Of a stretch of DNA of 64,000 nucleotides, positions 23,520 through 32,678 are shown in pieces. Where the stretch lies: positions 2,232,001 to 2,296,000 of the forward strand of contig NZ_CP059060.1 of NCBI RefSeq assembly GCF_014217875.1, in the 5' to 3' direction. This DNA is from Synechococcus sp. LTW-R (GTDB lineage Bacteria; Cyanobacteriota; Cyanobacteriia; PCC-6307; Cyanobiaceae). Made by a program: the position numbers and the translations under genes. The notes beneath the pieces were generated by a model. It worked only from the letters and a program-made list of their open reading frames with translations. It ran no database searches and was not told the DNA's origin. How positions within the stretch are numbered: the first letter of the stretch is position 1; each line of letters opens with the position of its first letter.

Positions 23520-24374
23520 ATGAGTACGCAGCATGCGAGCGGTCATCACCTGAACGTCTCCCTCGGGGATGGCCTCTGGGACGCTCTGCACGTTCTGGCA
23601 GACCGCACCGGTGAGAGCGTCAGCCACATCGTCCGCCGCTCCCTCGCGGACACCCTGGACTTGGATCACCACACAATCTATCAGGTCTCCACATCCGGAG
23701 CCCTGGTCCAGGGGGTCTATCAGGGGTGTGTCCGGGTGGCTGATATCAAGCGCCACGGGGATTTCGGGCTCGGCACCTTCGATGGTCTCGACGGCGAAGG
23801 GATCATGCTCGACGGCACCTGCTGGCAGGCCCGCAGTGACGGATCGGTGCGGGTCGCTCCTGAGGAAGCCTTGGCTCCCTTTTGGGCGACGACGTTTTTC
23901 GCAGCGGACCGCACCGCCACGTTGCCGTCGGTGGCCAGTTGGGAGGATCTCACCGCGCAATTGGATGCGCTGCGCCGCAGTGACAACCTCTTCTGCGCGA
24001 TTCGGGTGGAGGGCACGTTTGAGCGGATCCACTACCGCGTGGCCTGCAAGAGCGCCCATGGCACGGATCTGGTGACGGCCACCAGCCACCAGGCGGAGTT
24101 CAGTCAGCAGGGCATCCGCGGAAGTCTGGTGGGGTTCTGGACCCCCAGCTATGCCCGCACGATCAATGTGCCTGGCTATCACCTCCATCTCCTGAGCGCT
24201 GACCACCAATACGGTGGTCACATCCTCGATTTAGAGGCCAAGGAGCTGACCGTGCAGCTGCATATGGACAACCACGTCCATCTGGCCTTGCCGGAAACAC
24301 CGGCTTTTTTGGAGGCTGACCTGAAGGGGGATCCCGCCGAGGCCCTAGCCAGGGCGGAGAGCAAACACAGCTGA
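23520..24374 (+). CDS. alsD: Acetolactate decarboxylase with N-terminal ribbon-helix-helix-like segment
   Basis: 284 residues, start 7 bases after the alsS stop. Residues about 50-270 are an AlsD/BudA domain: HGDFGLGTFDGLDGE (Glu93), VGFWTPSYARTINVPGYHLHLLS with His221 and His223, and GGHILD with His234, the three zinc ligands of the family. It converts 2-acetolactate to acetoin. Residues 9-48 are extra compared with Bacillus AlsD after its signal peptide: a beta-strand (HHLNVSL) followed by two helices (LWDALHVLADRTG and SVSHIVRRSLADTLD), the layout of CopG/ParD-like ribbon-helix-helix DNA-binding domains. No signal peptide, so the enzyme is cytosolic. The 3' end overlaps rsmE by 30 bases. 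Confidence 0.9.
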   Translation: MSTQHASGHHLNVSLGDGLWDALHVLADRTGESVSHIVRRSLADTLDLDHHTIYQVSTSGALVQGVYQGCVRVADIKRHGDFGLGTFDGLDGEGIMLDGTCWQARSDGSVRVAPEEALAPFWATTFFAADRTATLPSVASWEDLTAQLDALRRSDNLFCAIRVEGTFERIHYRVACKSAHGTDLVTATSHQAEFSQQGIRGSLVGFWTPSYARTINVPGYHLHLLSADHQYGGHILDLEAKELTVQLHMDNHVHLALPETPAFLEADLKGDPAEALARAESKHS

Positions 24375-25076
24375 CCCCTGGGCCAGGGTCGCGCTGAGGG
24401 CCGTGTCCACACTCAAGGTCCGCTCCCCCAGATGGACGGGGCGGGCACCGTTGGCTTGGGCGAGCTCCAGCTCGAAGGGGACAAAGCCCCCCTCCGGCCC
24501 GACCATGACCAGTGCGGGTGTGCCCGCGAACGCTCCGAGGGGCTGTTGGGCGGCCATGTCGGTGATCAGGCAGGGGCGTTCCCCGGCCAGTCCCGGCAGC
24601 TCGTCTTCGATGAAGGGTCTGAAGCGTGGGTGGAGGTGCACCTGCGGGGCGATGGTGTCCCGTGCGCGCTCCATGCCGGCGAGCAGTGCGTCCTCCACCT
24701 TGCGGGCCTGGAGCAGGGGGCTCTGCCAGTAGCTCTTCTCGACCCGCGCGCTGTTGATCAGGTGGAGGTGGCTGATCCCGAATTCAGCGCATTGGCGCAG
24801 GATGCGGCGCAGCATCTTGGGCCTGGGCAGAGCCAACACCAAATCGAAAGGGTGGCGTCGGGGTGGGGCTTCGGTGAGGACCGTGCTCAGCACCACGCCA
24901 TGGGCGTCGAGGGATTCGATCAGGCCCTGACCGCAGGCACCTCCAAGGCGGCCCACTCGAAGGGTGTCCCCTGCACTGGCGCGAAGCACCTTGCGGATGT
25001 GGGTGGCCCGCTGGTCTTTGAGCAGCACGCGCTGCTCGTCGATCCAGTCCTCCGGTTTCAGCAGGACGATGTTCAT
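24345..25076 (-). CDS. rsmE: 16S rRNA (uracil-1498-N3)-methyltransferase
   Basis: 243 residues. N-terminal PUA-like domain with HIRKVLRASAGDTLRVG, then a SPOUT methyltransferase with the trefoil-knot motifs LALPRPKMLRRILRQCAEFG, MVGPEGGFVPFELELA and the C-terminal LGERTLSVDTALSATLA. It methylates U1498 of 16S rRNA in the 30S subunit. Length and motifs are normal. It sits 6 bases downstream of the deaminase gene stop on the same strand. Confidence 0.94.
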   Translation of the reverse strand: MNIVLLKPEDWIDEQRVLLKDQRATHIRKVLRASAGDTLRVGRLGGACGQGLIESLDAHGVVLSTVLTEAPPRRHPFDLVLALPRPKMLRRILRQCAEFGISHLHLINSARVEKSYWQSPLLQARKVEDALLAGMERARDTIAPQVHLHPRFRPFIEDELPGLAGERPCLITDMAAQQPLGAFAGTPALVMVGPEGGFVPFELELAQANGARPVHLGERTLSVDTALSATLAQGSAVFALRPG

Positions 25077-25082
25077 GGCCGA

Positions 25083-25517
25083 TCAGCAGCCGATGTCTTC
25101 GGCCCAGAGCTCAGGCTTCTGCTCTTGCATGGTGCGCATCAACTGCTCGCAGCCTGGATCATCGAGGCAGTTCACCTCGATGCCGGCCTGTTCGAGCCAG
25201 GCCTCAGCCCCTTGAAAGGTCGTGCGTTCGCCGATGACGATCCGCCGAAAGCCCAGCAAAACGGCGGTGCCCGCGCACATCGGACAGGGCGAGAGGGTGG
25301 TGACCAGGGTCAGCTCACGCCAGTCCCGGCGACGGCCGGCGTTGCGGATGCACTGGGTTTCGCCGTGGCTCGTGGGATCACCGTTTTGGACCCGTTGGTT
25401 GTGCCCCCGGGCCACGATCGTTCCATCCTCTTGGGCCAGGACGGCGCCAATCGGAATGCCCCCTTCACTCCAGCCCCGTTCGGCTTCGGTGCGGGCCGCA
25501 TCGACAAGACGTTGCAT
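25083..25517 (-). CDS. Cytidine/cytosine deaminase-family protein
   Basis: 144 residues from ATG 25517; GTG 25535 adds six residues. Zinc motif SHGETQC (His51, proton-shuttle Glu53) and SPCPMCAG (Cys78, Cys81) are complete. The arrangement HGE rather than HAE and the C-terminal DDPGCEQLMRTMQ resemble yeast-type cytosine deaminase (Fcy1) more than tRNA adenosine deaminase. It probably deaminates a free base or nucleoside. The longer frame to 25673 overlaps the divergent cupin gene and is not likely translated. Confidence 0.85.
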   Translation of the reverse strand: MQRLVDAARTEAERGWSEGGIPIGAVLAQEDGTIVARGHNQRVQNGDPTSHGETQCIRNAGRRRDWRELTLVTTLSPCPMCAGTAVLLGFRRIVIGERTTFQGAEAWLEQAGIEVNCLDDPGCEQLMRTMQEQKPELWAEDIGC

Positions 25518-25589
25518 CGTGCTGCGATCGATCACATCTCCGTGCCGTTGGCTCAAGCATGGCGACGGGATCGCGCTTTGGCTGTTGGC

Positions 25590-26087
25590 ATGACGCAGGA
25601 CAACCTCACCCAGTGGGATCCGGCCAGCCACGGCGTGGCTGAGATCGTTGCGGCCCTGGATCTGCAACCCCACCCGGAAGGGGGGTGGTATCGCGAGACC
25701 TTCCGCAGTGCCCTGAAGGTGCGCCGCGCTGATGGTGCTCAGCGTGATGCCTTTACCCAGATTCTTTTCCTACTGGGGCCAGGGGAGATCAGTCGCTGGC
25801 ATCGGGTCCACCATGCCGATGAGAGTTGGTGCTGCCTTGTTGGCGATCCCTTGGCGCTTCTGATGCTGGGGTCTGGGCCGGAGGGGCTCCAGGAGTGGCG
25901 CCTGCAGCCAGGGTCAGCCCAGAGCCTCGTCGTCCCGGCGGGTGTCTGGCAGGCGGCGCGGGCGTTGGGGCGTTGGAGTCTGATGACCTGCGCGGTGGCC
26001 CCTGGTTTTGACTTCGCTGACTTTCAACTCCTCAGCGAACTTTCAGTCGCTGAACATCCACCAGCTGCGCTGCCTGAGTATCGGTAG
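25590..26087 (+). CDS. Cupin, DUF985 family
   Basis: 165 residues from ATG 25590. Motifs HPEGGWYRETFRS, FLLGPGEISRWHRVHHADESW and SLVVPAGVWQAARALG followed by MTCAVAPGFDFADFQL mark the DUF985 cupin family. His residues in WHRVHHADE could bind metal. Substrate unknown. It is divergent from the deaminase with 72 bases between starts. Confidence 0.9.
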   Translation: MTQDNLTQWDPASHGVAEIVAALDLQPHPEGGWYRETFRSALKVRRADGAQRDAFTQILFLLGPGEISRWHRVHHADESWCCLVGDPLALLMLGSGPEGLQEWRLQPGSAQSLVVPAGVWQAARALGRWSLMTCAVAPGFDFADFQLLSELSVAEHPPAALPEYR

Positions 26088-26116
26088 GGCACAGCAGACT
26101 GGTTGTCGATCACGCA

Positions 26117-26155
26117 CAGTCAGCGACCAAGAGGTCTTTCTGTGACTGCTTTTTT
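26117..26155 (+). terminator. Candidate terminator after the cupin gene
   Basis: CAGTCA (26117-26122) pairs with TGACTG (26143-26148) and an inner GACC/GGTC pair closes a smaller loop; six T follow (26150-26155). The stem is imperfect, so strength is uncertain. Confidence 0.4.
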
Positions 26156-26186
26156 GCCTCTCGTTTGAGAGTTCCAGGGGCTGCAA

Positions 26187-26258
<72 letters not shown>

Positions 26259-26304
26259 AGACCAGTGAAATTAGCATTCTGGCCTCGATGCAAGCGCTGT
26301 CCGG

Positions 26305-26565
26305 ATGCCCCCTGAATCCCGTCCCCCCTTGGATCCGGCCATGAAGGCTCGGCTGCTTCAGGAGGCCCGCACTCCATGGCGTGGCTTGCGCCGGGGGCTC
26401 TGGCTGGCCTTCACCGCTTCCGCTGGGGTGGGCCTGGCCACGATGGCGATGCGCTCAGCCGGTGGAGAGGTGGTCCAGGCCTCTGACCTCTTGATTCAGG
26501 TTTCGGCCCTAGCCCTCTTCGGGCTTCTCCTCTGGCGCGACCGCTCCCCCAGCGTCGACGACTGA
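26305..26565 (+). CDS. DUF3493 small membrane protein
   Basis: 86 residues. A charged N-terminus with the conserved KARLLQEARTPWRGLRRGLW motif is followed by two hydrophobic helices (about 30-50 and 60-77). It belongs to the DUF3493 family of cyanobacteria and plants; plant members are linked to photosystem II assembly factor LPA3-like proteins, as far as I recall. ATG 26341 is an internal alternative but loses no conserved part except the Pro-rich start. Its last 57 bases overlap the convergent low-complexity-tail gene. Confidence 0.85.
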   Translation: MPPESRPPLDPAMKARLLQEARTPWRGLRRGLWLAFTASAGVGLATMAMRSAGGEVVQASDLLIQVSALALFGLLLWRDRSPSVDD

Positions 26566-27531
26566 CGCGTCTTCGCTCTCGTCCTGAGGTGCTTCGGCCG
26601 TGGTCTCGTCCGGGGCTGAGTCGTCTTGGGCGATCACCTCGGAACTGACCTCTTCAGCCTCGGGCTCTGCGTCGGCTTCTGGTTCTGGGTCAGAGACTTC
26701 GGCTTCCTCTGGCGATGCCTCGACGTCGTCTGAGACAACGGCTTCGGCGCTGGCCGCGTGGGCTTCGTTTTCCTCAACGGCTTCAGGCTTAGCCTGCAGA
26801 GGCTCGGCAGCGGGTTCAGGAGATTCCTCGGCGACGGTCTCCGTCTCAGCCGGGGAGGCGGTCTGCTCCGGTTCTGAGGCAACAGTCTCGGGTTGCTGCT
26901 GTTCCTCTTGCGGTGCTGGAGCGACGGGCGCCGAGGGTTCCGCAAAGGCCAGCGGGGCCAGCAGCAAGAGCGGAAGCCCAGCGTTGAGGCGTTGCTCGGC
27001 TGCCTGGACTTGGGTCAGGGGCAGGGTTTGATCCACCAGAGCGGCGGGCCGGGTGAGCATCCAGATCGCCTGGATCACCTGGGCCCATTGCCACTGGATC
27101 AGTACTAAGACGGGGATGCAGAGCAGGAGCACCACCAACCGTGGACTGCTCGAGAGGGGAGACCAGGCCCAGGCCATCCCGGCATGGCTGTCGGCCCACC
27201 AGGTCAAAGGCAGAAGTAGTGCAGCACCCAGGGCAATGAGAACCTTCAGGGGCAGTGCGGTCTGCAGTGCGCTCAGACGAAACTGCTCCGGACGTCGACC
27301 GCGCAGGGGTACCTGCAGGATCAGCAAGGACCAGAGGTCAGGCGGCAGTCTCCAGAACAAAACGGCACTGCCCAGGGCGCCGATCGCCCAGGTGAGGAGG
27401 CGTTCGAAACCCGGGAAGGGGCCAGGGTCTGCTCCTGCAAAGAGCAGGAACAACAGCAGGATCTCCAGCGGCAAGGCCGCGAGCCCGAGTAGCTGGAGCC
27501 ACAGGAGGGGTTCGCGTCTTGCCGGATTCAC
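26509..27531 (-). CDS. Low-complexity-tail membrane protein
   Basis: 340 residues. The N-terminal ~200 residues have four or five hydrophobic segments with conserved REPLLWLQLLGLAALPLEIL at the start; the rest is an acidic Glu/Ala/Pro/Ser tail with almost no structure. I know this as a cyanobacterial family described by exactly this feature. It is the last gene after infB (two bases between the infB start-distal end and this start), and its tail-coding end runs 57 bases into the convergent DUF3493 gene. Function unknown. Confidence 0.8.
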   Translation of the reverse strand: MNPARREPLLWLQLLGLAALPLEILLLFLLFAGADPGPFPGFERLLTWAIGALGSAVLFWRLPPDLWSLLILQVPLRGRRPEQFRLSALQTALPLKVLIALGAALLLPLTWWADSHAGMAWAWSPLSSSPRLVVLLLCIPVLVLIQWQWAQVIQAIWMLTRPAALVDQTLPLTQVQAAEQRLNAGLPLLLLAPLAFAEPSAPVAPAPQEEQQQPETVASEPEQTASPAETETVAEESPEPAAEPLQAKPEAVEENEAHAASAEAVVSDDVEASPEEAEVSDPEPEADAEPEAEEVSSEVIAQDDSAPDETTAEAPQDESEDASVVDAGGAVAPEEKPEEG

Positions 27532-27533
27532 GA

Positions 27534-30500
27534 TCAGTTGCTGAGGGTGCGTCGCTGAGTGACCAGTTTGAACGCTTCCACCCGATCGCCTTCCGCCCAG
27601 TTGGCAAAACGATCACAGCCGATGCCGCATTCGAAGCCGGTGGCGACTTCCTTGACATCGTCCTTGGCGCGGCGCAGGGAGTCGAGGTCGCCCTCGAACA
27701 CCTTCTCCTTGCCACGCCAGACCCGCACCTTGCAGTTGCGCTGCAGTTTGCCGTTGGTGACGTAGCAGCCGGCCACGGCGCTCTTGCCGATCGTGAAGAT
27801 CGCGCGCACTTCGGCTTCGCCGAGGGGCTCTTCCACCAGCTCGGGCTCCAGCAGGCCTTCCATGGCCATCTGAATGTCCTCAAGCAGTTTGTAGATGACG
27901 TCGTAATCGCGCACATCCACGCCGGTGGCATCGGCGGCACGCTTCGCGCCAGGCGCCATTGAGGTGTTGAAGCCGACGATCACAGCACCGGAAGCGGCGG
28001 CCAGGTCGACGTCGGTCTCGGTGACTTCGCCCGGTGCGGAGAGCAGAACACGGACCTGAACCTCTTCTTGAGGCAGTTGTTCCAAGGAGCCGAGGATGGC
28101 CTCGACGGAACCTTGAACGTCGGCCTTGAGGATGAGGTTGAGTTCCTTGAGTTCGCCTTCGCTGGCCTGGCCAGACATGGAGGCCAGGGACACCCGGCGG
28201 GAGGCCATTTGTTGGGCCAGGCGGGTCGCACGGGCTTCGGTGGCGCGGTCGCCGACGACAGCACGGGCTGTTTTTTCGTCGGTGTAGACCTCGAACTCAT
28301 CACCGGCCGTGGGTACTTCGCTGAAGCCCAGGGCTTCCACGGCGTAGGAGGGGCCGGCCTCTTTGACGCGCTTGCCGTTGTCATCGACCATGGCGCGAAC
28401 CTTGCCCAGGATCGGGCCAGCGGCCAGCACGTCGCCGGTGCGCAGGGTTCCGTTCTGGATCAACAGGGTCGCCACAGGGCCCTTCGCCTTGTCGAGGTGA
28501 GCCTCGATCACGGTGCCGCGGGCCATGCGATCGGGGTTGGCCTGCAGGTCTTCCACTTCGGTGACCAGCAGGATCATCTCCAGCAGCTTGTCGATGTTCT
28601 CGCCCTTGATGGCGCTCACCGGAACCATCACGGTGTTGCCACCCCAGTCCTCGGCGACGAGCTCGTGGGAAGAGAGCTCCTGCTTGACGCGATCGGGAGA
28701 GGCGCCTTCCTTGTCGATCTTGTTGATCGCCACCACGATCGGCACCTTGGCCGCCCGGGCGTGGCTGATGGCTTCCAGGGTTTGGGGACGGACGCCGTCA
28801 TCGGCGGCAACCACCAGCACGGCCACGTCGGTCACCTTGGTGCCGCGGGCCCGCATGGCAGTGAATGCCTCGTGGCCGGGAGTGTCGAGGAAGGTGATCT
28901 TCCGCTGTTCCCCGGCGTGGGGCACTTCGACCTGATAAGCACCAATGTGCTGGGTGATGCCACCGGCTTCGCCGGCGGTGACCCGGGTTTTGCGGATCGA
29001 GTCCAGCAGGCTGGTTTTGCCGTGGTCGACGTGGCCCATGACGGTGACCACGGGTGGGCGACGGATCAGGTGAGCCAGGTCGCTCTCTTCGATCATCTCG
29101 ACCGTTTTCGCGGCCGCTTCCTCGACGTCGTCTTCGAGCACCGGCACGCCGAATTCCTTGGACACCGTCTCGATCGCGGGGAGATCGAGGGTCTGGGTCA
29201 CCGTGGCGATGATGCCCTTGAAGAAGAGGCTCTTGATGATCTCGGAGCTCTCGACGCCCAGCTTGTCCGCGAGCTCCTGCACCGTGAGGTTGCCTTCCGG
29301 CACCACGAGCATTTCGGGCCGCTGTTGCTTGGCTTCCCGTGCGGCGCGCAGCTCCATGGCGCGGCGGCGCTGACGCTGACGGGCGGTTTCCTTGCGGCGC
29401 TTGCGAGCGACAACGGTCGGCTTGGGTTGAGCCGAGCCGGCGCTGCGGGGCTTCGCCGGACGCGCCAGGGAAGCCTGCAGCACCACCGCATCGGTGTCGC
29501 CGGCGTAGCCACCGGTTTGTGCCGCCAGGGAATCGTCGTTTTCGCCAATGATGTGAACGCGCTGGCGCTGCTTCTGGGGCGAGCGGCTGCGCAGTGCATC
29601 CAGGCGGGCGCTGTCGTCCCAGTCGGGGCGGCGAGGGCGTCCACCACCCGGGGGCATCGGGGCGCGGAAATTGGGGCGACGGGGCGCCGAGGGGGGTGTT
29701 GCTGAAGGACGGTTGGCGTCACCGGCGCCCGCACCCGGGGCACCGGCGGGGGCACCGGGACGGCGCGGGGGCGGCGCGCTGGGACGGGCACCAGGCTTAT
29801 GGAGCTGCATGAGCTCGCCAGGGGCCACCGGCTTGCGCATCCCGGGCATGCCAGGACGGGTCGGGGGGGCAGGACGGTTCCCGCCGCCGGCGGGGCCGCC
29901 AACATCGCGACGAATGGGCTTGCCGACTAGCTCCACCTGAGGACGGGTGGGCTTCGCGGGCTTGCCGCCTTGTCCCATGCGGGTCGGGGCGGGTGCGCCA
30001 GGGCGCGTCGGCATCCCGGGGCGTTGGCTCAGGGCCGGACGGCCGGAGGGTGTGGCGGGACGGGCACCACCTTGACCACCTTGGGGTCGGCTGACCAATT
30101 GGGGACGTCCACCGCCTGCGGGGCGCGTGGGCGCGCCGGGACGCTGGGGGCTACCTGCTGCAGGGCGAGAGACAGGCGGAGCGGGCTTGCGGGCCGGTGG
30201 TGCGCCTGCGGGGGTCTTGGAGACGATCGCCGGTGCCGGGCGGCTGGGTGCCGGAGCAGCGGGACGGCTTGGTGGCGCACTGGCCGCTGGTTTGGCCACA
30301 GGCTTCGCCGCGGCGGGCCTGGCCGGAGGGGCAGAGGGGGCGGCAGGGCGGCTCGGGGGTGCACTGGCTGCCGGTTTCGCAGCGGGCTTGGCCGCGGGTT
30401 GAGTGGCGGGCTTGGCCGCAGCAGCAGGTTTGGCAGCCTGAGCGGCGGCAGGACGGCTCGGGGGGGCGCTGGGCGAAGCCGGACGAGCTGGGGCAGCGGG

Positions 30501-30845
30501 CTTGGCGGCCTGGGGCTGGGGCCGAGGAGCGGGGGCCGCAGCAGCAGGTTTCGCTGGAGCCGGGCTTGCCGCGGCGGGCTTCCCAGGAGCGGCCGGCGCT
30601 GCGGGGGCGGCTTTCTTCACCGAAAGGATGGCTTTTTTGGGTTCGGCCGCTGCCGGAGCAGGTTTGCTGCCGTTCCCGCCACCTTTGATCAGGCTGCGAA
30701 TCTGCGCTGCCTCGTCATCGCTGATGGAGCTGCTGTGGCTCTTCGCTGCGATCGACAGTTTCTCGGCGGCATCGAGCACGTCCTTGTTCTCAAGGCCCAA
30801 GTCCTTGGACAGCTCGTAAATCCTGACTTTGCCGCTGCTGGTCAT
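27534..30845 (-). CDS. infB: Translation initiation factor IF-2
   Basis: 1103 residues. An N-terminal IF2N subdomain ([22 protein letters not shown] is split in 6-30) is followed by a very long Ala/Pro/Lys-rich linker (about 60-400), a second IF2N ([20 protein letters not shown]), the G domain ([25 protein letters not shown]) and the C-terminal domains that bind fMet-tRNA. It delivers initiator tRNA to the 30S subunit. The linker is longer than in most bacteria but usual for cyanobacteria. Last member of rimP-nusA-ylxR-infB. Confidence 0.97.
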   Translation of the reverse strand: MTSSGKVRIYELSKDLGLENKDVLDAAEKLSIAAKSHSSSISDDEAAQIRSLIKGGGNGSKPAPAAAEPKKAILSVKKAAPAAPAAPGKPAAASPAPAKPAAAAPAPRPQPQAAKPAAPARPASPSAPPSRPAAAQAAKPAAAAKPATQPAAKPAAKPAASAPPSRPAAPSAPPARPAAAKPVAKPAASAPPSRPAAPAPSRPAPAIVSKTPAGAPPARKPAPPVSRPAAGSPQRPGAPTRPAGGGRPQLVSRPQGGQGGARPATPSGRPALSQRPGMPTRPGAPAPTRMGQGGKPAKPTRPQVELVGKPIRRDVGGPAGGGNRPAPPTRPGMPGMRKPVAPGELMQLHKPGARPSAPPPRRPGAPAGAPGAGAGDANRPSATPPSAPRRPNFRAPMPPGGGRPRRPDWDDSARLDALRSRSPQKQRQRVHIIGENDDSLAAQTGGYAGDTDAVVLQASLARPAKPRSAGSAQPKPTVVARKRRKETARQRQRRRAMELRAAREAKQQRPEMLVVPEGNLTVQELADKLGVESSEIIKSLFFKGIIATVTQTLDLPAIETVSKEFGVPVLEDDVEEAAAKTVEMIEESDLAHLIRRPPVVTVMGHVDHGKTSLLDSIRKTRVTAGEAGGITQHIGAYQVEVPHAGEQRKITFLDTPGHEAFTAMRARGTKVTDVAVLVVAADDGVRPQTLEAISHARAAKVPIVVAINKIDKEGASPDRVKQELSSHELVAEDWGGNTVMVPVSAIKGENIDKLLEMILLVTEVEDLQANPDRMARGTVIEAHLDKAKGPVATLLIQNGTLRTGDVLAAGPILGKVRAMVDDNGKRVKEAGPSYAVEALGFSEVPTAGDEFEVYTDEKTARAVVGDRATEARATRLAQQMASRRVSLASMSGQASEGELKELNLILKADVQGSVEAILGSLEQLPQEEVQVRVLLSAPGEVTETDVDLAAASGAVIVGFNTSMAPGAKRAADATGVDVRDYDVIYKLLEDIQMAMEGLLEPELVEEPLGEAEVRAIFTIGKSAVAGCYVTNGKLQRNCKVRVWRGKEKVFEGDLDSLRRAKDDVKEVATGFECGIGCDRFANWAEGDRVEAFKLVTQRRTLSN

Positions 30846-30931
30846 TCAGTGCTCCAAGTGGTCGGGGGCAACACGTGCCACCGGGCCATCACCCACAGTG
30901 AGGCCACTATTTATCTTGCCTCAGCGCCTGA

Positions 30932-31189
30932 TTAAGAGGTGGCATTCAGGCGCTGTTCCAAGGCCGCGTAGATGGAATCTGACACTTGGCACCGGAGTGC
31001 CTTCTGCAGACGTTTGCGGCGTTTGGCTTCCTCAAAACAGCTCTCGGTCGGACAGAGGTAGGCCGATCGGCCCATGCCCTCGTCCAGAGCCATTCCGCCC
31101 TCGGCCAGGCGGATGACCCGCAGCAGTTGCTGGCGATCCAGCAGCGCTCGGCAGGTCACACAACGCCTGAGGACGGGCTGCTGCTTCAC
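30932..31189 (-). CDS. ylxR: YlxR (DUF448) RNA-binding protein
   Basis: 85 residues, GTG start overlapping the nusA stop (GTGA). Motif LRRCVTCRALLDRQQLLRV at the start and GRSAYLCPTESCFEEAKRR in the middle are the YlxR signature. Family members bind RNA and, in some bacteria, modulate RNase P (RnpM). The position between nusA and infB is the conserved one. Confidence 0.93.
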   Translation of the reverse strand: MKQQPVLRRCVTCRALLDRQQLLRVIRLAEGGMALDEGMGRSAYLCPTESCFEEAKRRKRLQKALRCQVSDSIYAALEQRLNATS

Positions 31190-32637
31190 CGGGCTCCTTC
31201 CTCGTCGCTGCCCTCTTCAACAGCCTCTTCGACGGCTTCTTCAGCGACGTCGGCGTTGGCTTCTTCGGTGGCCTCGGCTTCTGCGACGGGCTCTTGCTCG
31301 TAGGCCGCCTCGTCGTAGTTGGCCTGCTCGCCGTACTCCTCCTCGTCCTCGGGCAGGGGATAGAGCTCGCGCAGACGGGCATCTTCCTCAGCGCGCAGGG
31401 CGTGCTCCGCCTCCATCCGGGCTTCGGCTTCGGCCTGGAGCGCTTCCTCTTCTTGGCGCATCGCGATCAGCTCAGCGACCTTCTCGTCCTCGGACGTCTG
31501 GTCGTACTCGGTGCTGTTTTTGATGTCGATCTTCCAGCCGGTCAAGCGAGCGGCAAGGCGCACGTTTTGACCTTCGCGGCCGATGGCCAGGCTGAGTTGA
31601 TCGGGCGGAACCAGCACGTGGGCGTGCTGCCCCTCCGGATCCACGAGCCGCACCGCTTCAACACGGGCAGGGCTGAGGGAGTTGGCGATGTACTGACCGG
31701 GGTCGTGGGACCAGCGGATGACGTCGATTTTTTCGCCCCGCAGCTCGTTGACGACCTGCTGAATGCGGGAGCCGCGGGCACCGATGCAGGCGCCCACCGG
31801 GTCCACCTCACGCTCGACGCTGTCGACGGCCACCTTGGTGCGGGGACCCACCGAGCGCGACGGCGGGTTAGCTTCACGGGCGACGGCAACGATGCGGACT
31901 GACCCCTCCTGGATCTCGGGGACCTCGTTTTCGAAGAGGTAGACCACCAGACCGGCGTTGGAGCGGCTGACAAACAGCTGGGGACCGCGGCGGGGGATTT
32001 CGCTGACTTCCTTCAGGAAGACCTTGAAGGTGGCGTTGGCCCGGTAGTTGTCATTGGGCAGTTGGTCGCGGCGGGGGAGTTCGGCCTCCACCTCGGGGCG
32101 GCCGAGGCCGCTGCTCACGGCCATGATCACGCTCTGACGCTCGAAGCGGATCACGCGAGCGGTCAGGACGGGATCCTCGAGGTCGGCAAATTCCTCCTGG
32201 ATCATGCGCCGCTGTTGGTCCCGCAGCTTCTGGGCGAGAACCTGCTTGGTCGTGGCGGCTGCCATCCGACCGAAGTCTTCTTTTTCAGGGGTGACGTCCA
32301 GCACCACCGTGTCGCCGGCCTGGGCGTCTTCAGCCACCTGCATCACCTCGGCCAGGGCGATCTGGTGGTCTTCGCTCTCGACTTCCTCCACGATGATCTT
32401 GGAGGCCAGCACCCGATAGCCCTCCTCATCGAGATCCAGGGCGACATCGAAGTTGGAGAAGTAGTCCTCCTCGAAGGGGTCTTCGCTGATCCCCAGGTAG
32501 AGGGTGCGCCGATAACGCTCGTAACCCTTCAGCAGGGCTTCACGCAGAGCCGCTTCCACCACCGCAGGGGGCAGCTTTTTCTCTTCGCTGATGTCCTCGA
32601 TCAGGTTGGAGAGACCGGGGAGCAGGACCAGTGCCAT
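31186..32637 (-). CDS. nusA: Transcription termination/antitermination factor NusA
   Basis: 483 residues. N-terminal RNA polymerase-binding domain (1-125), S1 domain, KH1 and KH2 (VGACIGARGSRIQQVVNEL and LSLAIGREGQNVRLAARLTGW), then an acidic Glu-rich tail of about 100 residues in place of the AR repeats of E. coli. It controls pausing, termination and antitermination. Start ATG 32637 is standard. Confidence 0.97.
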   Translation of the reverse strand: MALVLLPGLSNLIEDISEEKKLPPAVVEAALREALLKGYERYRRTLYLGISEDPFEEDYFSNFDVALDLDEEGYRVLASKIIVEEVESEDHQIALAEVMQVAEDAQAGDTVVLDVTPEKEDFGRMAAATTKQVLAQKLRDQQRRMIQEEFADLEDPVLTARVIRFERQSVIMAVSSGLGRPEVEAELPRRDQLPNDNYRANATFKVFLKEVSEIPRRGPQLFVSRSNAGLVVYLFENEVPEIQEGSVRIVAVAREANPPSRSVGPRTKVAVDSVEREVDPVGACIGARGSRIQQVVNELRGEKIDVIRWSHDPGQYIANSLSPARVEAVRLVDPEGQHAHVLVPPDQLSLAIGREGQNVRLAARLTGWKIDIKNSTEYDQTSEDEKVAELIAMRQEEEALQAEAEARMEAEHALRAEEDARLRELYPLPEDEEEYGEQANYDEAAYEQEPVAEAEATEEANADVAEEAVEEAVEEGSDEEGAR

Positions 32638-32678
32638 GGCAGGTGGTTGGGTGCGGGATGGAGAGGGGGGGAAAGGGC

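Noticed and set aside
24432-25589. Upstream extension of the cupin reading frame through the rsmE and deaminase region
   Set aside because: Antisense to two well-supported genes; the cupin domain begins only at 25590.
27534-30845. Ala/Pro/Lys repeats in infB as a possible DNA repeat or CRISPR-like array
   Set aside because: Repeats are short, irregular and in frame inside the IF-2 linker; no equal spacers.
29970-30935. Plus-strand Gly/Arg-rich frame opposite the infB linker
   Set aside because: Reverse complement of Ala/Pro repeats; low complexity without any family.
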